Positions 16,055-23,660 of a stretch of DNA of 31,066 nt are shown here, in pieces; position 1 is the first letter of the stretch; every line of letters begins with the position of its first letter. Both the position numbers and the translations under genes were made by a program. The DNA comes from an uncultured Leucobacter sp. (GTDB taxonomy: Bacteria > Actinomycetota > Actinomycetes > Actinomycetales > Microbacteriaceae): NCBI GenBank assembly GCA_937967375.1, contig CALCJF010000032.1, positions 1 to 31,066 on the forward strand, in the 5' to 3' direction. A model generated the notes under the pieces. It had not been told where the DNA came from and searched no databases. It worked only from the letters and a program-made list of their open reading frames with translations.

Positions 16055-17092
16055 CTAGCCGAAGTTCAGCCGAGCCTCGGCGTAGCGCTCTGCAGGCACG
16101 GTTTTGAGCTTGCCGACCGCGTCTTCGAGCGGCACGAGTTCAATCGCATCGCCGCGCAGGCCAGCCATGGTGCCCCACTCCCCGTGCAGGATCGCGTCGG
16201 CGCCGGCAATGCCGGTGCGCGTCGCGAGCACCCTGTCGAACGCTGTCGGTGAGCCACCGCGCTGCACGTGCCCGAGCACAGTCGCGCGCGCCTCGATGCC
16301 GGTGCGCTGCTCGATGAGCGGGGCGAGCACCTCGGCGATTCCCCCAAGCCGGGGCCGACCGAAGCCGTCGAGCCCCTCGCGGGTCACGGCGTGATCCTCG
16401 CCCGCGAGTTTGAACCCCTCAGCGACGACAAGAAGCGATGACCGGCCGCGATCGCGAACGCTGGTCACCCACTCGCAAACCTGCTCGATGCTCTCTGGAA
16501 ACTCTGGGATGAGCATCGCCTGCGCACCGCCGGCCATACCCGAGTGCAGTGCGATCCAGCCGACATCGCGACCCATGACCTCAAGCACCATGCAGCGGCG
16601 GTGCGAGTCGCCGGTCGTGCGCAGCCGGTCGATCGCCTCAGCGGCGATCGAGACTGCCGTGTCAAAGCCGAAGGTGTAGTCGGTGCCCGCAAGGTCGTTG
16701 TCGATCGTCTTCGGCAGACCGACCACGTTCACGCCGCCCGTCGAGAGAATGCTCGCGACGGTCTGCGTGCCGTTGCCCCCGATGAGCACGAAGCCGTCGA
16801 GGCCGTATGCAGCCATGCGCGACTTGAACTCGGTAAGGTCGACGGCCTCGCCGCGCCGCCCCTCAAACGGCGGCACCCGGCTGGTGCCGAGAAAGACACC
16901 GCCGAGAGGCGAGATGCCCTGCACTGCCGGTCGATCGAGCGGCACGAAGTCGCCGTCGTGAAAGCCTCGCCAGCCGTCGACGAAGCCGATCATCTCGAAA
17001 CCGTGCACGTCGACCCCGCGAAGCACCGCCCCACGGATCGCAGCGTTCATTCCAGGGCTGTCGCCGCCCGAACAGAGCACACCGATTCGCAT
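16055..17092 (-). CDS. pfkA: 6-phosphofructokinase
   Basis: A 345-residue phosphofructokinase making fructose 1,6-bisphosphate, the committed step of glycolysis. Motifs are CSGGDSPGMNAAIRG (8-22), IGGNGTQTV (104-112), the catalytic PKTIDNDLAGTD (127-138; Asp131 as base), EVMGRDVGWIA, and the substrate-binding LGHVQRGGSP. Donor-selective positions equivalent to E. coli 104 and 124 are Gly108 and Lys128. Gly at the first is expected for ATP use; Lys at the second is shared with PPi enzymes and is common in actinobacterial ATP enzymes. The Mg-contacting Asp103 position is Asn107 here, which is unusual. It lies 87 bases downstream of the SNF2 helicase gene on the same strand. Confidence 0.93.
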   Translation of the reverse strand: MRIGVLCSGGDSPGMNAAIRGAVLRGVDVHGFEMIGFVDGWRGFHDGDFVPLDRPAVQGISPLGGVFLGTSRVPPFEGRRGEAVDLTEFKSRMAAYGLDGFVLIGGNGTQTVASILSTGGVNVVGLPKTIDNDLAGTDYTFGFDTAVSIAAEAIDRLRTTGDSHRRCMVLEVMGRDVGWIALHSGMAGGAQAMLIPEFPESIEQVCEWVTSVRDRGRSSLLVVAEGFKLAGEDHAVTREGLDGFGRPRLGGIAEVLAPLIEQRTGIEARATVLGHVQRGGSPTAFDRVLATRTGIAGADAILHGEWGTMAGLRGDAIELVPLEDAVGKLKTVPAERYAEARLNFG

Positions 17093-17179
17093 GAGTTCAA
17101 TGCTAGCGAGCGTTCTCGACCGCTTGCGCTGGCAGCATTGCCAATGACCGAAAGAATTCGGCCATCGGCACTGCTGGCA

Positions 17180-19294
17180 CTAGTTGTCGAGCGCGCGCTG
17201 CAGCACCGACATCAGAGTAAGCATCTGCACCGAATCCTCGTCTTCGCGTGGGCCGGCTGCGCCGTCGAGGGCGCGAGCGGCGAGCCCAGCCTTCGAGTCG
17301 ATGAGCTCGGCAATTCTCGCGTCGATCGTCTGCGCGGCCACGATGCGCCACGCGGTGACCGGCTCTTCCTGGCCGATGCGGTGCACGCGGTCGATCGCCT
17401 GGGTCTGCTCTGCGTCGGTCCAGCTGAGCTCTGCCAGCACCACGTCTGACGACGCCTGCAGGTTCACGCCGACACCGGCTGCGGTAAGCGAACACACGGC
17501 AACCGCCACCGAGGGGTCGTTGTTGAACGCATCGATCTGTTCTTGCCTGAACGTCGCAGTCTGATCGCCTCGAATCGACACGGTGCCGAGCCCACGCTCA
17601 GCGAATGCCGCCTCAGCCTTGTCCATGACGTCGATGTGCTTCGCGAAGAACACGACCTTGCCAACCGAGCGCGCGAGCTGTGCTGCATAGTCGGCGGCGA
17701 GCGCCGCCTTCGCCTGGCCGATCTGACGCACCATGGTGAAAACATTGATGCCCGCCGACGAGGCGTTCGACTCTTCGAGCTCTTGTGCGCACACCATGCG
17801 GATGATGGCCTCATCGCTGAGCTCACGGCCGAGCTTGCCCGCCTTGATGAGGTTGAAACGAATCACGAGGCGATCGGTGAGCTGTTTCTCGGCTTCTCGA
17901 ATGCCGCGGCCAAGGTCGTCATCGAGCTCGATCGGCAGATCGACCACGCGCTTCGACGGCAGGTCGGCGGCCACATCGATCTTGCGCCTGCGCACGATGC
18001 CCATCTCGATGACGCTCTCGCGGGCCGCCGGGTAGAACTGCGGGTCTGCCGGCGTGAAGCCGTTCGACTCAAGTCTCGCCATGAGCTCGGCCCGAGGCTT
18101 CTCAGCGTCGGTCCAGCCGAGAAAGCGCCAGATGGCCCTGAAGTCGTCGATGTCGTTGATGAGCGGGGTGCCGGTGAGCGCGAGCAGCAGCGGGCGCCCA
18201 CCCGGCACCCACTCCCGGATGCGGTCGGCGATCGCCAGCACGTTGCGCGAACGCTGCGACTGCACGTTCTTGATCATGTGCGCCTCGTCGACAACCATGC
18301 CCTTGAAACCGAAGCGCGAGATCCAGCTCAGGTGCCGATCGAGAATGTCGTAGTTCACGACGAACACGTCTGCGAAGGCATCGATGTCGTCACCGTCACC
18401 GTGAATCACGGTGACGCGACGCTGCGGGGTCCACCGCTGCACCTCGCGCGCCCAGTTCATCTTCACGACGTTGGGCACCACTACGAGCAGTGGGTAGGCG
18501 TCGGCTACCGACGCGGCGATGACCGACTGAGCGGTCTTGCCGAGGCCTGGCTCGTCGGCGAGCAGAAAGCTGCGGTGACCTTCGCGCACGCTCTCGAGAA
18601 AGCGGGCCTGGTGCGGCATCAACTCAAGGTCACGCGGGGCCAGGCGATCCACCGCCGGGGCCTCTGGGAGGGGCATGCATGCGCTGCCGCCTCCGCCCTG
18701 CTCGAACGACTTCAGCAGCGGACCGAGCAGTTCCCAGTTCGCGAGGCGCACGACTGGCGTGGGCTTCTTGCGCTGGGTCAAGTCTGGGGCGAGAAACGGG
18801 TTCGAGAGCATGCGCGCTTCGATGCCCGTCGGCTCAACCTGGCGCTCGGCAAGCTCGGGTGGCACGTAGCTGGGCTTCACCTCGGGCTCCGCCTCGGCCT
18901 CGGGCAGCTCGATGCCCGCCTGCGTGAGCATCTTGCGCTTCAGCGCCCGGGTGCCCTCGGTGATGGGTGCCGTGGGCTCGAGCAGCGTGATCAGCGAGGT
19001 GTCGCGAGCAGCCGATTTTGCGAGGATCGCAGCCACACCATCGAGGCGCTTCAGCGTCTCGGCGCGCTCACTGTCGCTCAGCGACTCGTCGGTCTTGACC
19101 CGAGCACGCTCTTCACGCATCAGCAGTGCGATCACATGAAACTTCGTGCGACCAGAGGGGCTCGCCTTGCCGCGATGCGCCGAAGCCTCGACCTCGCGCA
19201 CAGCGCGAGCGAGCAGCGGAATAATGCCCTCGTTGTGGGTGTGTCGACGACGGTTCTTCGAACGGGTCGTGCGGGTGGCAGTCATGCTTGCCAT
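17180..19294 (-). CDS. SNF2-family DEAD/DEAH-box ATPase
   Basis: A 704-residue Swi2/Snf2-type ATPase. An N-terminal region of about 220 residues begins with a basic, Arg/His-rich stretch and holds no recognised domain. The SNF2 N-terminal lobe follows: MPHQARFLESV (226-236), Walker A DEPGLGKT (247-254), VVVPNVVKMNWAREVQRW, DEAH at 336-339, and LALTGTPLIND. The C-terminal helicase lobe ends with AVCSLTAAGVGVNLQASSDV and the diagnostic DRVHRIGQEEPV. Such proteins translocate on duplex DNA, remodelling or re-annealing it; architecture resembles SMARCAL1-like single proteins. No methylase or nuclease adjoins, so a restriction or defence role is unsupported. ATG 19294 was preferred because AGGAG lies 4 bases upstream. 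Confidence 0.88.
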   Translation of the reverse strand: MASMTATRTTRSKNRRRHTHNEGIIPLLARAVREVEASAHRGKASPSGRTKFHVIALLMREERARVKTDESLSDSERAETLKRLDGVAAILAKSAARDTSLITLLEPTAPITEGTRALKRKMLTQAGIELPEAEAEPEVKPSYVPPELAERQVEPTGIEARMLSNPFLAPDLTQRKKPTPVVRLANWELLGPLLKSFEQGGGGSACMPLPEAPAVDRLAPRDLELMPHQARFLESVREGHRSFLLADEPGLGKTAQSVIAASVADAYPLLVVVPNVVKMNWAREVQRWTPQRRVTVIHGDGDDIDAFADVFVVNYDILDRHLSWISRFGFKGMVVDEAHMIKNVQSQRSRNVLAIADRIREWVPGGRPLLLALTGTPLINDIDDFRAIWRFLGWTDAEKPRAELMARLESNGFTPADPQFYPAARESVIEMGIVRRRKIDVAADLPSKRVVDLPIELDDDLGRGIREAEKQLTDRLVIRFNLIKAGKLGRELSDEAIIRMVCAQELEESNASSAGINVFTMVRQIGQAKAALAADYAAQLARSVGKVVFFAKHIDVMDKAEAAFAERGLGTVSIRGDQTATFRQEQIDAFNNDPSVAVAVCSLTAAGVGVNLQASSDVVLAELSWTDAEQTQAIDRVHRIGQEEPVTAWRIVAAQTIDARIAELIDSKAGLAARALDGAAGPREDEDSVQMLTLMSVLQRALDN

Positions 19295-19317
19295 GGATCT
19301 CCTGAATGGCGTGGCAC

Positions 19318-19336
19318 CGACTCGTGAACCGAGTCG
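19318..19336 (-). promoter_or_regulatory. hairpin in the leader of the SNF2 gene
   Basis: CGACTCG (19318-19324) and CGAGTCG (19330-19336) form a perfect 7-bp stem with a 5-base loop. It ends about 24 bases before the start codon, upstream of the AGGAG site, in the 125-base ribF-SNF2 gap. It could be a weak terminator of ribF transcription or a leader element. Confidence 0.35.
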
Positions 19337-19419
19337 CGAGGCTCGCTGCGCTTTCGCTGCCCAGCCTGAAGCGTGAGTGTCACGACGGCTCGGGCGTATC
19401 GCGCGGATATGGCCTGTCG

Positions 19420-20391
19420 TTATATTACCGCACGAAACTCTGCGTTTTTGCCGAGCAGAATCGTTTGAGTTTCACGAACGTCTTCGCGCATACGAACAAG
19501 CAGCTCATCGACGCTTTCGAAAGCCACCATGCCTCGCAGCCTTTCCACGAAGCGCAGCTCGATCCCTCTCCCATAGAGGTCGCCCGAATAATCGAGCAAA
19601 AACGCTTCGACCCGAGGCTCGCCTTCTGGGTCAAACGTCACGTTTGCGCCCACCGAGATGGCGGCCTCGCGGGGCACTGGATCGCCCTCTAAGAGCGCCC
19701 AACCCGCGTACACGCCATCGGCCGGCCGCAAACCCTCGACCTCGCCGCCGAGATTCGCGGTCGGAAACCCAATCTCGCGACCCCTGGCGTCGCCGTGCAC
19801 CACCTCACCGCGCAGCGCCACGAAACGCCCCATCATGCGCGCCGCGGTAGCGACGTCGCCCTGCATGATGGCCGCACGCACCCGAGATGAAGAGACCTTG
19901 CCGACCGCTGGATCCTCGACATCGGGTGAAATGTCGACGGTAAAGCCGAGCCGCTCCCCCATCGTCTCGAGCAGCGTCGGGTCGCCCTTGCCACCGTGAC
20001 CGAATCGAAAATCAGCACCGACGCAGACGTGCCGCACGCGCAGTTGCCCCACGAGCACCCGTTCGACGAACTCGTCGGCGGCAACCTCGGCGAGCTCAGC
20101 GTCGAACGGCACCATCACGCATGCCTCGACACCGGCGGCCTCGAGGGCCTCAAGGCGCTGCCCGCGACTCATGATCGAATCGGGGCAGCTTTCCGGCCGC
20201 AGCAGACTCAAAGGATTGTTCTCAAAAGTGAACACGAGCGGTTCGAGGCCGCGGGAATCGGCGATCGCTGCCACCCGGTGGAGCAACGCGTGATGGCCGA
20301 GATGCACACCATCGAACTTGCCGATAGCGATGACCGTGCCACCGGCAAACTCGTCTGCCGAGACAGCCTCGAGAGAGTCGAACACCCGCAT
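19420..20391 (-). CDS. ribF: bifunctional riboflavin kinase / FAD synthetase
   Basis: A 323-residue enzyme that phosphorylates riboflavin to FMN and adenylates FMN to FAD. The N-terminal nucleotidyltransferase domain (about 1-185) shows AIGKFDGVHLGHHALL (22-37), VGADFRFGHGGKGD, and SSSRVRAAI. The C-terminal kinase domain (about 186-315) shows GREIGFPTANL (204-214), GVYAGWA, and the catalytic Glu in RVEAFLLDYSGDLYG. Length matches the family. The start at 20391 fits the family N-terminus; the in-frame extension to 20541 lies inside the upstream gene. Start and upstream stop overlap in TGATG, so translation is coupled. No FMN riboswitch is seen here. Confidence 0.95.
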   Translation of the reverse strand: MRVFDSLEAVSADEFAGGTVIAIGKFDGVHLGHHALLHRVAAIADSRGLEPLVFTFENNPLSLLRPESCPDSIMSRGQRLEALEAAGVEACVMVPFDAELAEVAADEFVERVLVGQLRVRHVCVGADFRFGHGGKGDPTLLETMGERLGFTVDISPDVEDPAVGKVSSSRVRAAIMQGDVATAARMMGRFVALRGEVVHGDARGREIGFPTANLGGEVEGLRPADGVYAGWALLEGDPVPREAAISVGANVTFDPEGEPRVEAFLLDYSGDLYGRGIELRFVERLRGMVAFESVDELLVRMREDVRETQTILLGKNAEFRAVI

Positions 20392-20900
20392 CAGTAGAGG
20401 CTCTCGCTCGGGTCGGGTGATCCTTGCCCCTCGAAATCTGCCAGCTGCGATGCGCTCTCGGCGTCGCGACGCAACCAGATCATGCCGAGCACTGGCAGCA
20501 CGAGCGGCACGAAGAGGTAGCCGCTGCCGAAGTACGACCACACCGAGTCATGCGCGAACAACTCGGGCAGCACGAGGCTCAGCGTGCCGACAATGAGCAC
20601 ACCCGCGAGTTCGAAACCGAGCGCGCACCATGCGACCGCGCGCCAGATTCGCCCGCTGCCGCGCTTCAACAGGGCGACCGTCGCGACCACATAAACGATG
20701 CCACTCAGCAGCGAGAGTGAATATGCGAGCGGCGCCTCATCGAACTTCGAAATGAGCTGATAGACCGCACGCAACGTGGCTGCGAGCGCAAGAATCAGGT
20801 AGACCGTGATGAGCACGCGACCCAGCCCCGCGGTACGCGGACCAGCTGTCGCCGCGGCATCGGCGCTTTCTGCGTTCGGCACTGTCTTCGGCACGGCCAC
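20391..20900 (-). CDS. four-helix membrane protein upstream of ribF
   Basis: A 169-residue protein with about four transmembrane helices: LGRVLITVYLILALAATLRAV, PLAYSLSLLSGIVYVVATVALL, AVAWCALGFELAGVLIVGTL and YLFVPLVLPVLGMIWLRR. The N-terminus is a polar, Ala-rich tail and the C-terminus an acidic tail. No catalytic motif is seen and the family was not recognised. A GTG at 20900 with AGGCGG 7 bases upstream was chosen; a TTG at 20927 would add 9 residues, and a GTG at 20894 is also possible. It is coupled to ribF by TGATG, so a role in flavin metabolism or transport is conceivable, though only by position. Confidence 0.8.
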   Translation of the reverse strand: MAVPKTVPNAESADAAATAGPRTAGLGRVLITVYLILALAATLRAVYQLISKFDEAPLAYSLSLLSGIVYVVATVALLKRGSGRIWRAVAWCALGFELAGVLIVGTLSLVLPELFAHDSVWSYFGSGYLFVPLVLPVLGMIWLRRDAESASQLADFEGQGSPDPSESLY

Positions 20901-20925
20901 AAGCTTACCGCCTCTCGCCTGCCTC

Positions 20926-20986
20926 AAATTCGGGTCACAGATGTCTAGTTGTCGGGCAAACTCACCGCACTTTGTGACCCGAATTT
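20926..20986. repeat. long inverted repeat (14-bp perfect arms, 33-base spacer)
   Basis: AAATTCGGGTCACA (20926-20939) is matched exactly by its reverse complement at 20973-20986. The element fills the gap between the 121-residue membrane-protein gene and the next gene on the minus strand. It may end or attenuate transcription between them, or be an intergenic repeat. There is no T-run. Confidence 0.75.
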
Positions 20987-21001
20987 TGCGGTGCGATCCG
21001 G

Positions 21002-21367
21002 TCAGCCCGCCGGGTGCCAGATCACAAGCATGCGGTACACCATGACCGCGACGGCGATGTTCACGACCATCAGCACCAGGTGGGCGCTGCGACGCCTATC
21101 GACGAGCGCCCAGAACCCGGCTCCGAACGGCAGCACCGTCGCGACGATGAGATACATCCAGAACTCGAGCGGGTCGCCGACCGCGACGTTTCCGAGCGCC
21201 GGCGCAACGATCGCGACGACCACCTGCACGATCAGCAGTACGCCGAGCAGCGCGGTGGCGCCGAGCGAGTAGTCGTTCGGGGTGCGTTTTCGTGCGTATT
21301 CGATGAGGCAGAGGATCGCGGCCGCCGCACCGACTGCCATCTGCGCGATGGCGAACCAGGTGATCAT
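21002..21367 (-). CDS. small four-helix membrane protein coupled to truB
   Basis: A 121-residue protein with about four transmembrane helices: MITWFAIAQMAVGAAAAILCLIEYA, GATALLGVLLIVQVVVAIVAP, FWMYLIVATVLPFGAGFWALV and HLVLMVVNIAVAVMVYRMLVI. The topology resembles many small uncharacterised actinobacterial membrane proteins of about 120 residues; no catalytic residues stand out and no family name can be assigned with confidence. Its ATG overlaps the truB stop (ATGA), so it is translated from the truB message. A long inverted repeat follows its stop. Confidence 0.82.
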   Translation of the reverse strand: MITWFAIAQMAVGAAAAILCLIEYARKRTPNDYSLGATALLGVLLIVQVVVAIVAPALGNVAVGDPLEFWMYLIVATVLPFGAGFWALVDRRRSAHLVLMVVNIAVAVMVYRMLVIWHPAG

Positions 21368-22395
21368 GCGGTTGGCTCCGATCCTGCGCCCACGTTTGCA
21401 CTCGGAACAGCGGCCGCGCCGCTGCCGGCTTCGGCCGTCGGAAAGTTCGTCACGACCCTGGTGCGCCCGTTCTTCACTTCGACGAGCCCCACGAGCCTGC
21501 CGCTCGGTGCGATCGCCGCGGCCAGCTTCGCGCGATCGGTGCCGTCGCTGAGCTCTTGATCGGAGCCGACCTCGAGCCGCTTGCCGTGGCCGAGATCGAC
21601 CTCTTGCTGTTCCGTGAGTGCAAGCACCGGAAACAGTCGCGCCGCAACTTCGGCCGGGTCGAGCAACTTGCCCGCCTCGAACGTGCCCTGCGCGAGTTGC
21701 TCGTTCGACACCGCATCGGCGACTGAGAACGGACCAACCTCGGTGCGTCGCAGCGCGGTCAGATGCCCGCCAACTTCGAGCGCTTCACCCAGATCTCGGG
21801 CGAGAGCACGCACATAGGTGCCCGAAGAGCAGCTCACGGTCACGTCGAGATCGATCACCTCGATCGGCAGGTCACCGCCATCGAGACCGTGCGCGCGAAC
21901 GAGACGCGGATCCTCGATCTCGAACGAATGAATCGTCACCGGCCGCTTCTTGAGCTCGACCTGCTCGCCCGCGCGCACTCGATCGTAGGCGCGCTTACCG
22001 TCGACCTTGATCGCGCTCACCGCGCTCGGCGCCTGCTCGATCGGGCCCGTGAGCGCAGCAACCGCCTCGCGGATCGCGACAACGTTGCCCTCGAGCTCGC
22101 GGATCTTCGCGCTGTCTGCGATGCCGAGCACGTCGCCCTCGCGATCGTCGGTGACGGTAGAAGCACCGAGCCTAATCGTCGCGGTGTAGGTCTTGTCGAG
22201 CCCGACGAGATGGGTGAGCAGCCTCGTCGCGGGCCCCGAGCCGAGCAGCAGCAGCCCCGTCGCCATTGGGTCAAGGGTGCCGGCGTGGCCCACCTTGCGG
22301 GTGCCAAGCGCGCGACGTGCCTTTGCGACAACGTCGTGGCTCGTCCACCCCTCGGCCTTATCGACCAGCAGAATGCCGTTGGCTGCAGTATTCAC
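21364..22395 (-). CDS. truB: tRNA pseudouridine-55 synthase
   Basis: A 343-residue TruB that isomerises U55 in the T-loop of tRNAs. The N-terminal NGILLVDKAEGWTSHDVV leads to the catalytic HAGTLDPMATGLL motif (Asp42). KTYTATIRLGASTVTDDREG, IKVDGKRAYDRVRAGE and CSSGTYVRALARDLGEAL follow, all diagnostic. The C-terminus (about 245-343) carries an actinobacterial extension with a PUA-like part and a low-complexity end. The GTG start at 22395 lies 6 bases after a TAGGGT box with no ribosome binding site, so the message is probably leaderless. It heads a minus-strand series with two membrane proteins, ribF, the SNF2 ATPase and pfkA. Confidence 0.95.
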   Translation of the reverse strand: MNTAANGILLVDKAEGWTSHDVVAKARRALGTRKVGHAGTLDPMATGLLLLGSGPATRLLTHLVGLDKTYTATIRLGASTVTDDREGDVLGIADSAKIRELEGNVVAIREAVAALTGPIEQAPSAVSAIKVDGKRAYDRVRAGEQVELKKRPVTIHSFEIEDPRLVRAHGLDGGDLPIEVIDLDVTVSCSSGTYVRALARDLGEALEVGGHLTALRRTEVGPFSVADAVSNEQLAQGTFEAGKLLDPAEVAARLFPVLALTEQQEVDLGHGKRLEVGSDQELSDGTDRAKLAAAIAPSGRLVGLVEVKNGRTRVVTNFPTAEAGSGAAAVPSANVGAGSEPTA

Positions 22396-22401
22396 CCAAC
22401 C

Positions 22402-22407
22402 ACCCTA
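22402..22407 (-). promoter_or_regulatory. leaderless-type -10 box (TAGGGT) for truB
   Basis: TAGGGT on the minus strand ends 6 bases before the GTG start. It shares a 38-base divergent gap with the mutY box. Confidence 0.5.
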
Positions 22408-22421
22408 CCTAACCCACCGAA

Positions 22422-22427
22422 TACACT
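22422..22427 (+). promoter_or_regulatory. leaderless-type -10 box (TACACT) for mutY
   Basis: TACACT ends 6 bases before the GTG start at 22434. No room remains for a conventional ribosome binding site downstream of the expected transcription start. Confidence 0.5.
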
Positions 22428-22433
22428 GGGCGG

Positions 22434-23351
22434 GTGGCACCCAGCGACAAGCACGAGCGAAAGAACAAAGCGACACAGATCGCCGACGCCGTGATCGGCT
22501 GGTTCGAACGCGAAGCACGCGAGCTGCCCTGGCGGGGTGATGTGGGCGCCATCGACCCGTGGGCGGTGCTCGTCTCGGAGTTCATGTTGCAGCAGACGCA
22601 AGCGTCGCGGGTCATCCCGCAGTTCGAGGCGTGGATGACGCGCTGGCCAACGCCGTCGAGCCTCGCCGCAGAGGCTCCGGGTGAGGCCGTACGCGCGTGG
22701 GGCCGGCTGGGCTACCCGCGGCGGGCCCTCTGGTTGCATCGGGCAGCGGTGCAGCTCGCGACCGAGCACGGAGACGAGGTTCCACGCGATGTCGACACTT
22801 TGCTCGCGCTGACCGGCATCGGCCCGTACACGGCGCGTGCAGTAGCAAGCTTCGCTTACGCTGAGCGCCACCCCGTCGTCGACACGAACACGCGACGCGT
22901 CACCGCCCGCCTCGTGCACGGCGTGGCTGCGGCCGGTGCCCCGAAGGCATCCGACCTTGATGACATGGCGGCTCTGCTGCCCCTTGATCCGGTACGGGCG
23001 CGACTGTTCAACGCCGCGGCAATGGAGCTCGGTGCCATTGTCTGCACCGCCCGCACGCCGCTGTGTTCGGCATGCCCGGTCGCTGCCTGGTGCGAGTGGC
23101 GAGGATCCGGCTACCCCGAGAATGCACCGACGACTCGGCGCCAGGCGGCGTTTCAGGGCAGCGACCGCCAGGTAAGGGGCAGAATCATGGCTCTGCTGCG
23201 AAACGCGAGCGAGCCGGTCGCGAGCGACGCGGCCCTTGCTGCCGCAGCTGAGGGTGGGGTGCGCGACGAACTGCAGCCGCGGCGCGCTTACGACTCGTTG
23301 CTCTCGGACGGGCTACTCATCGAAATCGATGGGCACGTGCGGTTGCCTTAA
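22434..23351 (+). CDS. mutY: A/G-specific adenine glycosylase MutY
   Basis: A 305-residue HhH-GPD DNA glycosylase that removes adenine mispaired with 8-oxoguanine. Visible parts are LPWRG (31-35), SEFMLQQTQASRV with catalytic Glu49, the helix-hairpin-helix LTGIGPYTARAVASFAY (126-142), and catalytic Asp150 in VVDTNTRRVTARL. The four-cysteine iron-sulfur loop CTARTPLCSACPVAAWC follows. The C-terminus (about 235-305) is shorter than in E. coli MutY and lacks a recognisable NUDIX-like 8-oxoG reader, as is common in actinobacteria; it instead shows a short winged-helix-like segment. It is divergent from truB across 38 bases, and is followed by a hairpin-rich non-coding stretch. Confidence 0.93.
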   Translation: MAPSDKHERKNKATQIADAVIGWFEREARELPWRGDVGAIDPWAVLVSEFMLQQTQASRVIPQFEAWMTRWPTPSSLAAEAPGEAVRAWGRLGYPRRALWLHRAAVQLATEHGDEVPRDVDTLLALTGIGPYTARAVASFAYAERHPVVDTNTRRVTARLVHGVAAAGAPKASDLDDMAALLPLDPVRARLFNAAAMELGAIVCTARTPLCSACPVAAWCEWRGSGYPENAPTTRRQAAFQGSDRQVRGRIMALLRNASEPVASDAALAAAAEGGVRDELQPRRAYDSLLSDGLLIEIDGHVRLP

Positions 23352-23660
23352 CTCACTCTTCAGGCTTGGGGAGATAGAGCCGTTCGATCCTGCTTCGCGT
23401 CGTGCCTCAGAACAGACGCCGCGGAGCCGACTGGCTCGGCGAAAATACCCATCGAAAAAGGAAAATTCGTGCTTTCAGCACCCGCAATCAACGAAATTCC
23501 CTTTCTCGACACCGATTACGGGCGCAACAGACCACATGGCGGGCCGGGGAACGCTACGCGCCGGCCCGGGGCCACTTGGTTATTGGAATTTCAAATAACC
23601 AAGAATGGCGGAGCACCGACGCAAGATTGAGCGGGATCGCCGGGTAGTTGAGGGGCCAGG
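23352..23660. other. gene-free hairpin island between mutY and rbfA
   Basis: No convincing gene was found in these 309 bases between the convergent mutY and rbfA. Much of it, especially 23440-23520, is richer in A and T than its surroundings. It holds four inverted repeats in a row: a short GAGCC-GACT-GGCTC (23424-23437), an imperfect 17-base pair of arms (23453-23469 with 23492-23508, 14 of 17 positions complementary), GGGCCGG/CCGGCCC (23541-23547 with 23561-23567), and a perfect 10-bp stem CTTGGTTATT/AATAACCAAG (23575-23603). Some may be terminators for mutY and rbfA; none has a long T-run. A structured RNA or a decayed insertion are alternatives. Confidence 0.7.

Noticed and set aside
17180..19294. 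SNF2 ATPase as part of a phage-defence system (DISARM- or Zorya-like)
   Set aside because: No methylase, DUF1998, PLD, nuclease or other defence partner is present; neighbours are ribF and pfkA.
17543..19327. 594-codon open frame on the plus strand antisense to the SNF2 gene
   Set aside because: Same bias artefact; the minus-strand SNF2 protein has all helicase motifs.
19392..20391. FMN riboswitch near ribF
   Set aside because: ribF is translationally coupled inside an operon and no conserved RFN element was seen upstream.
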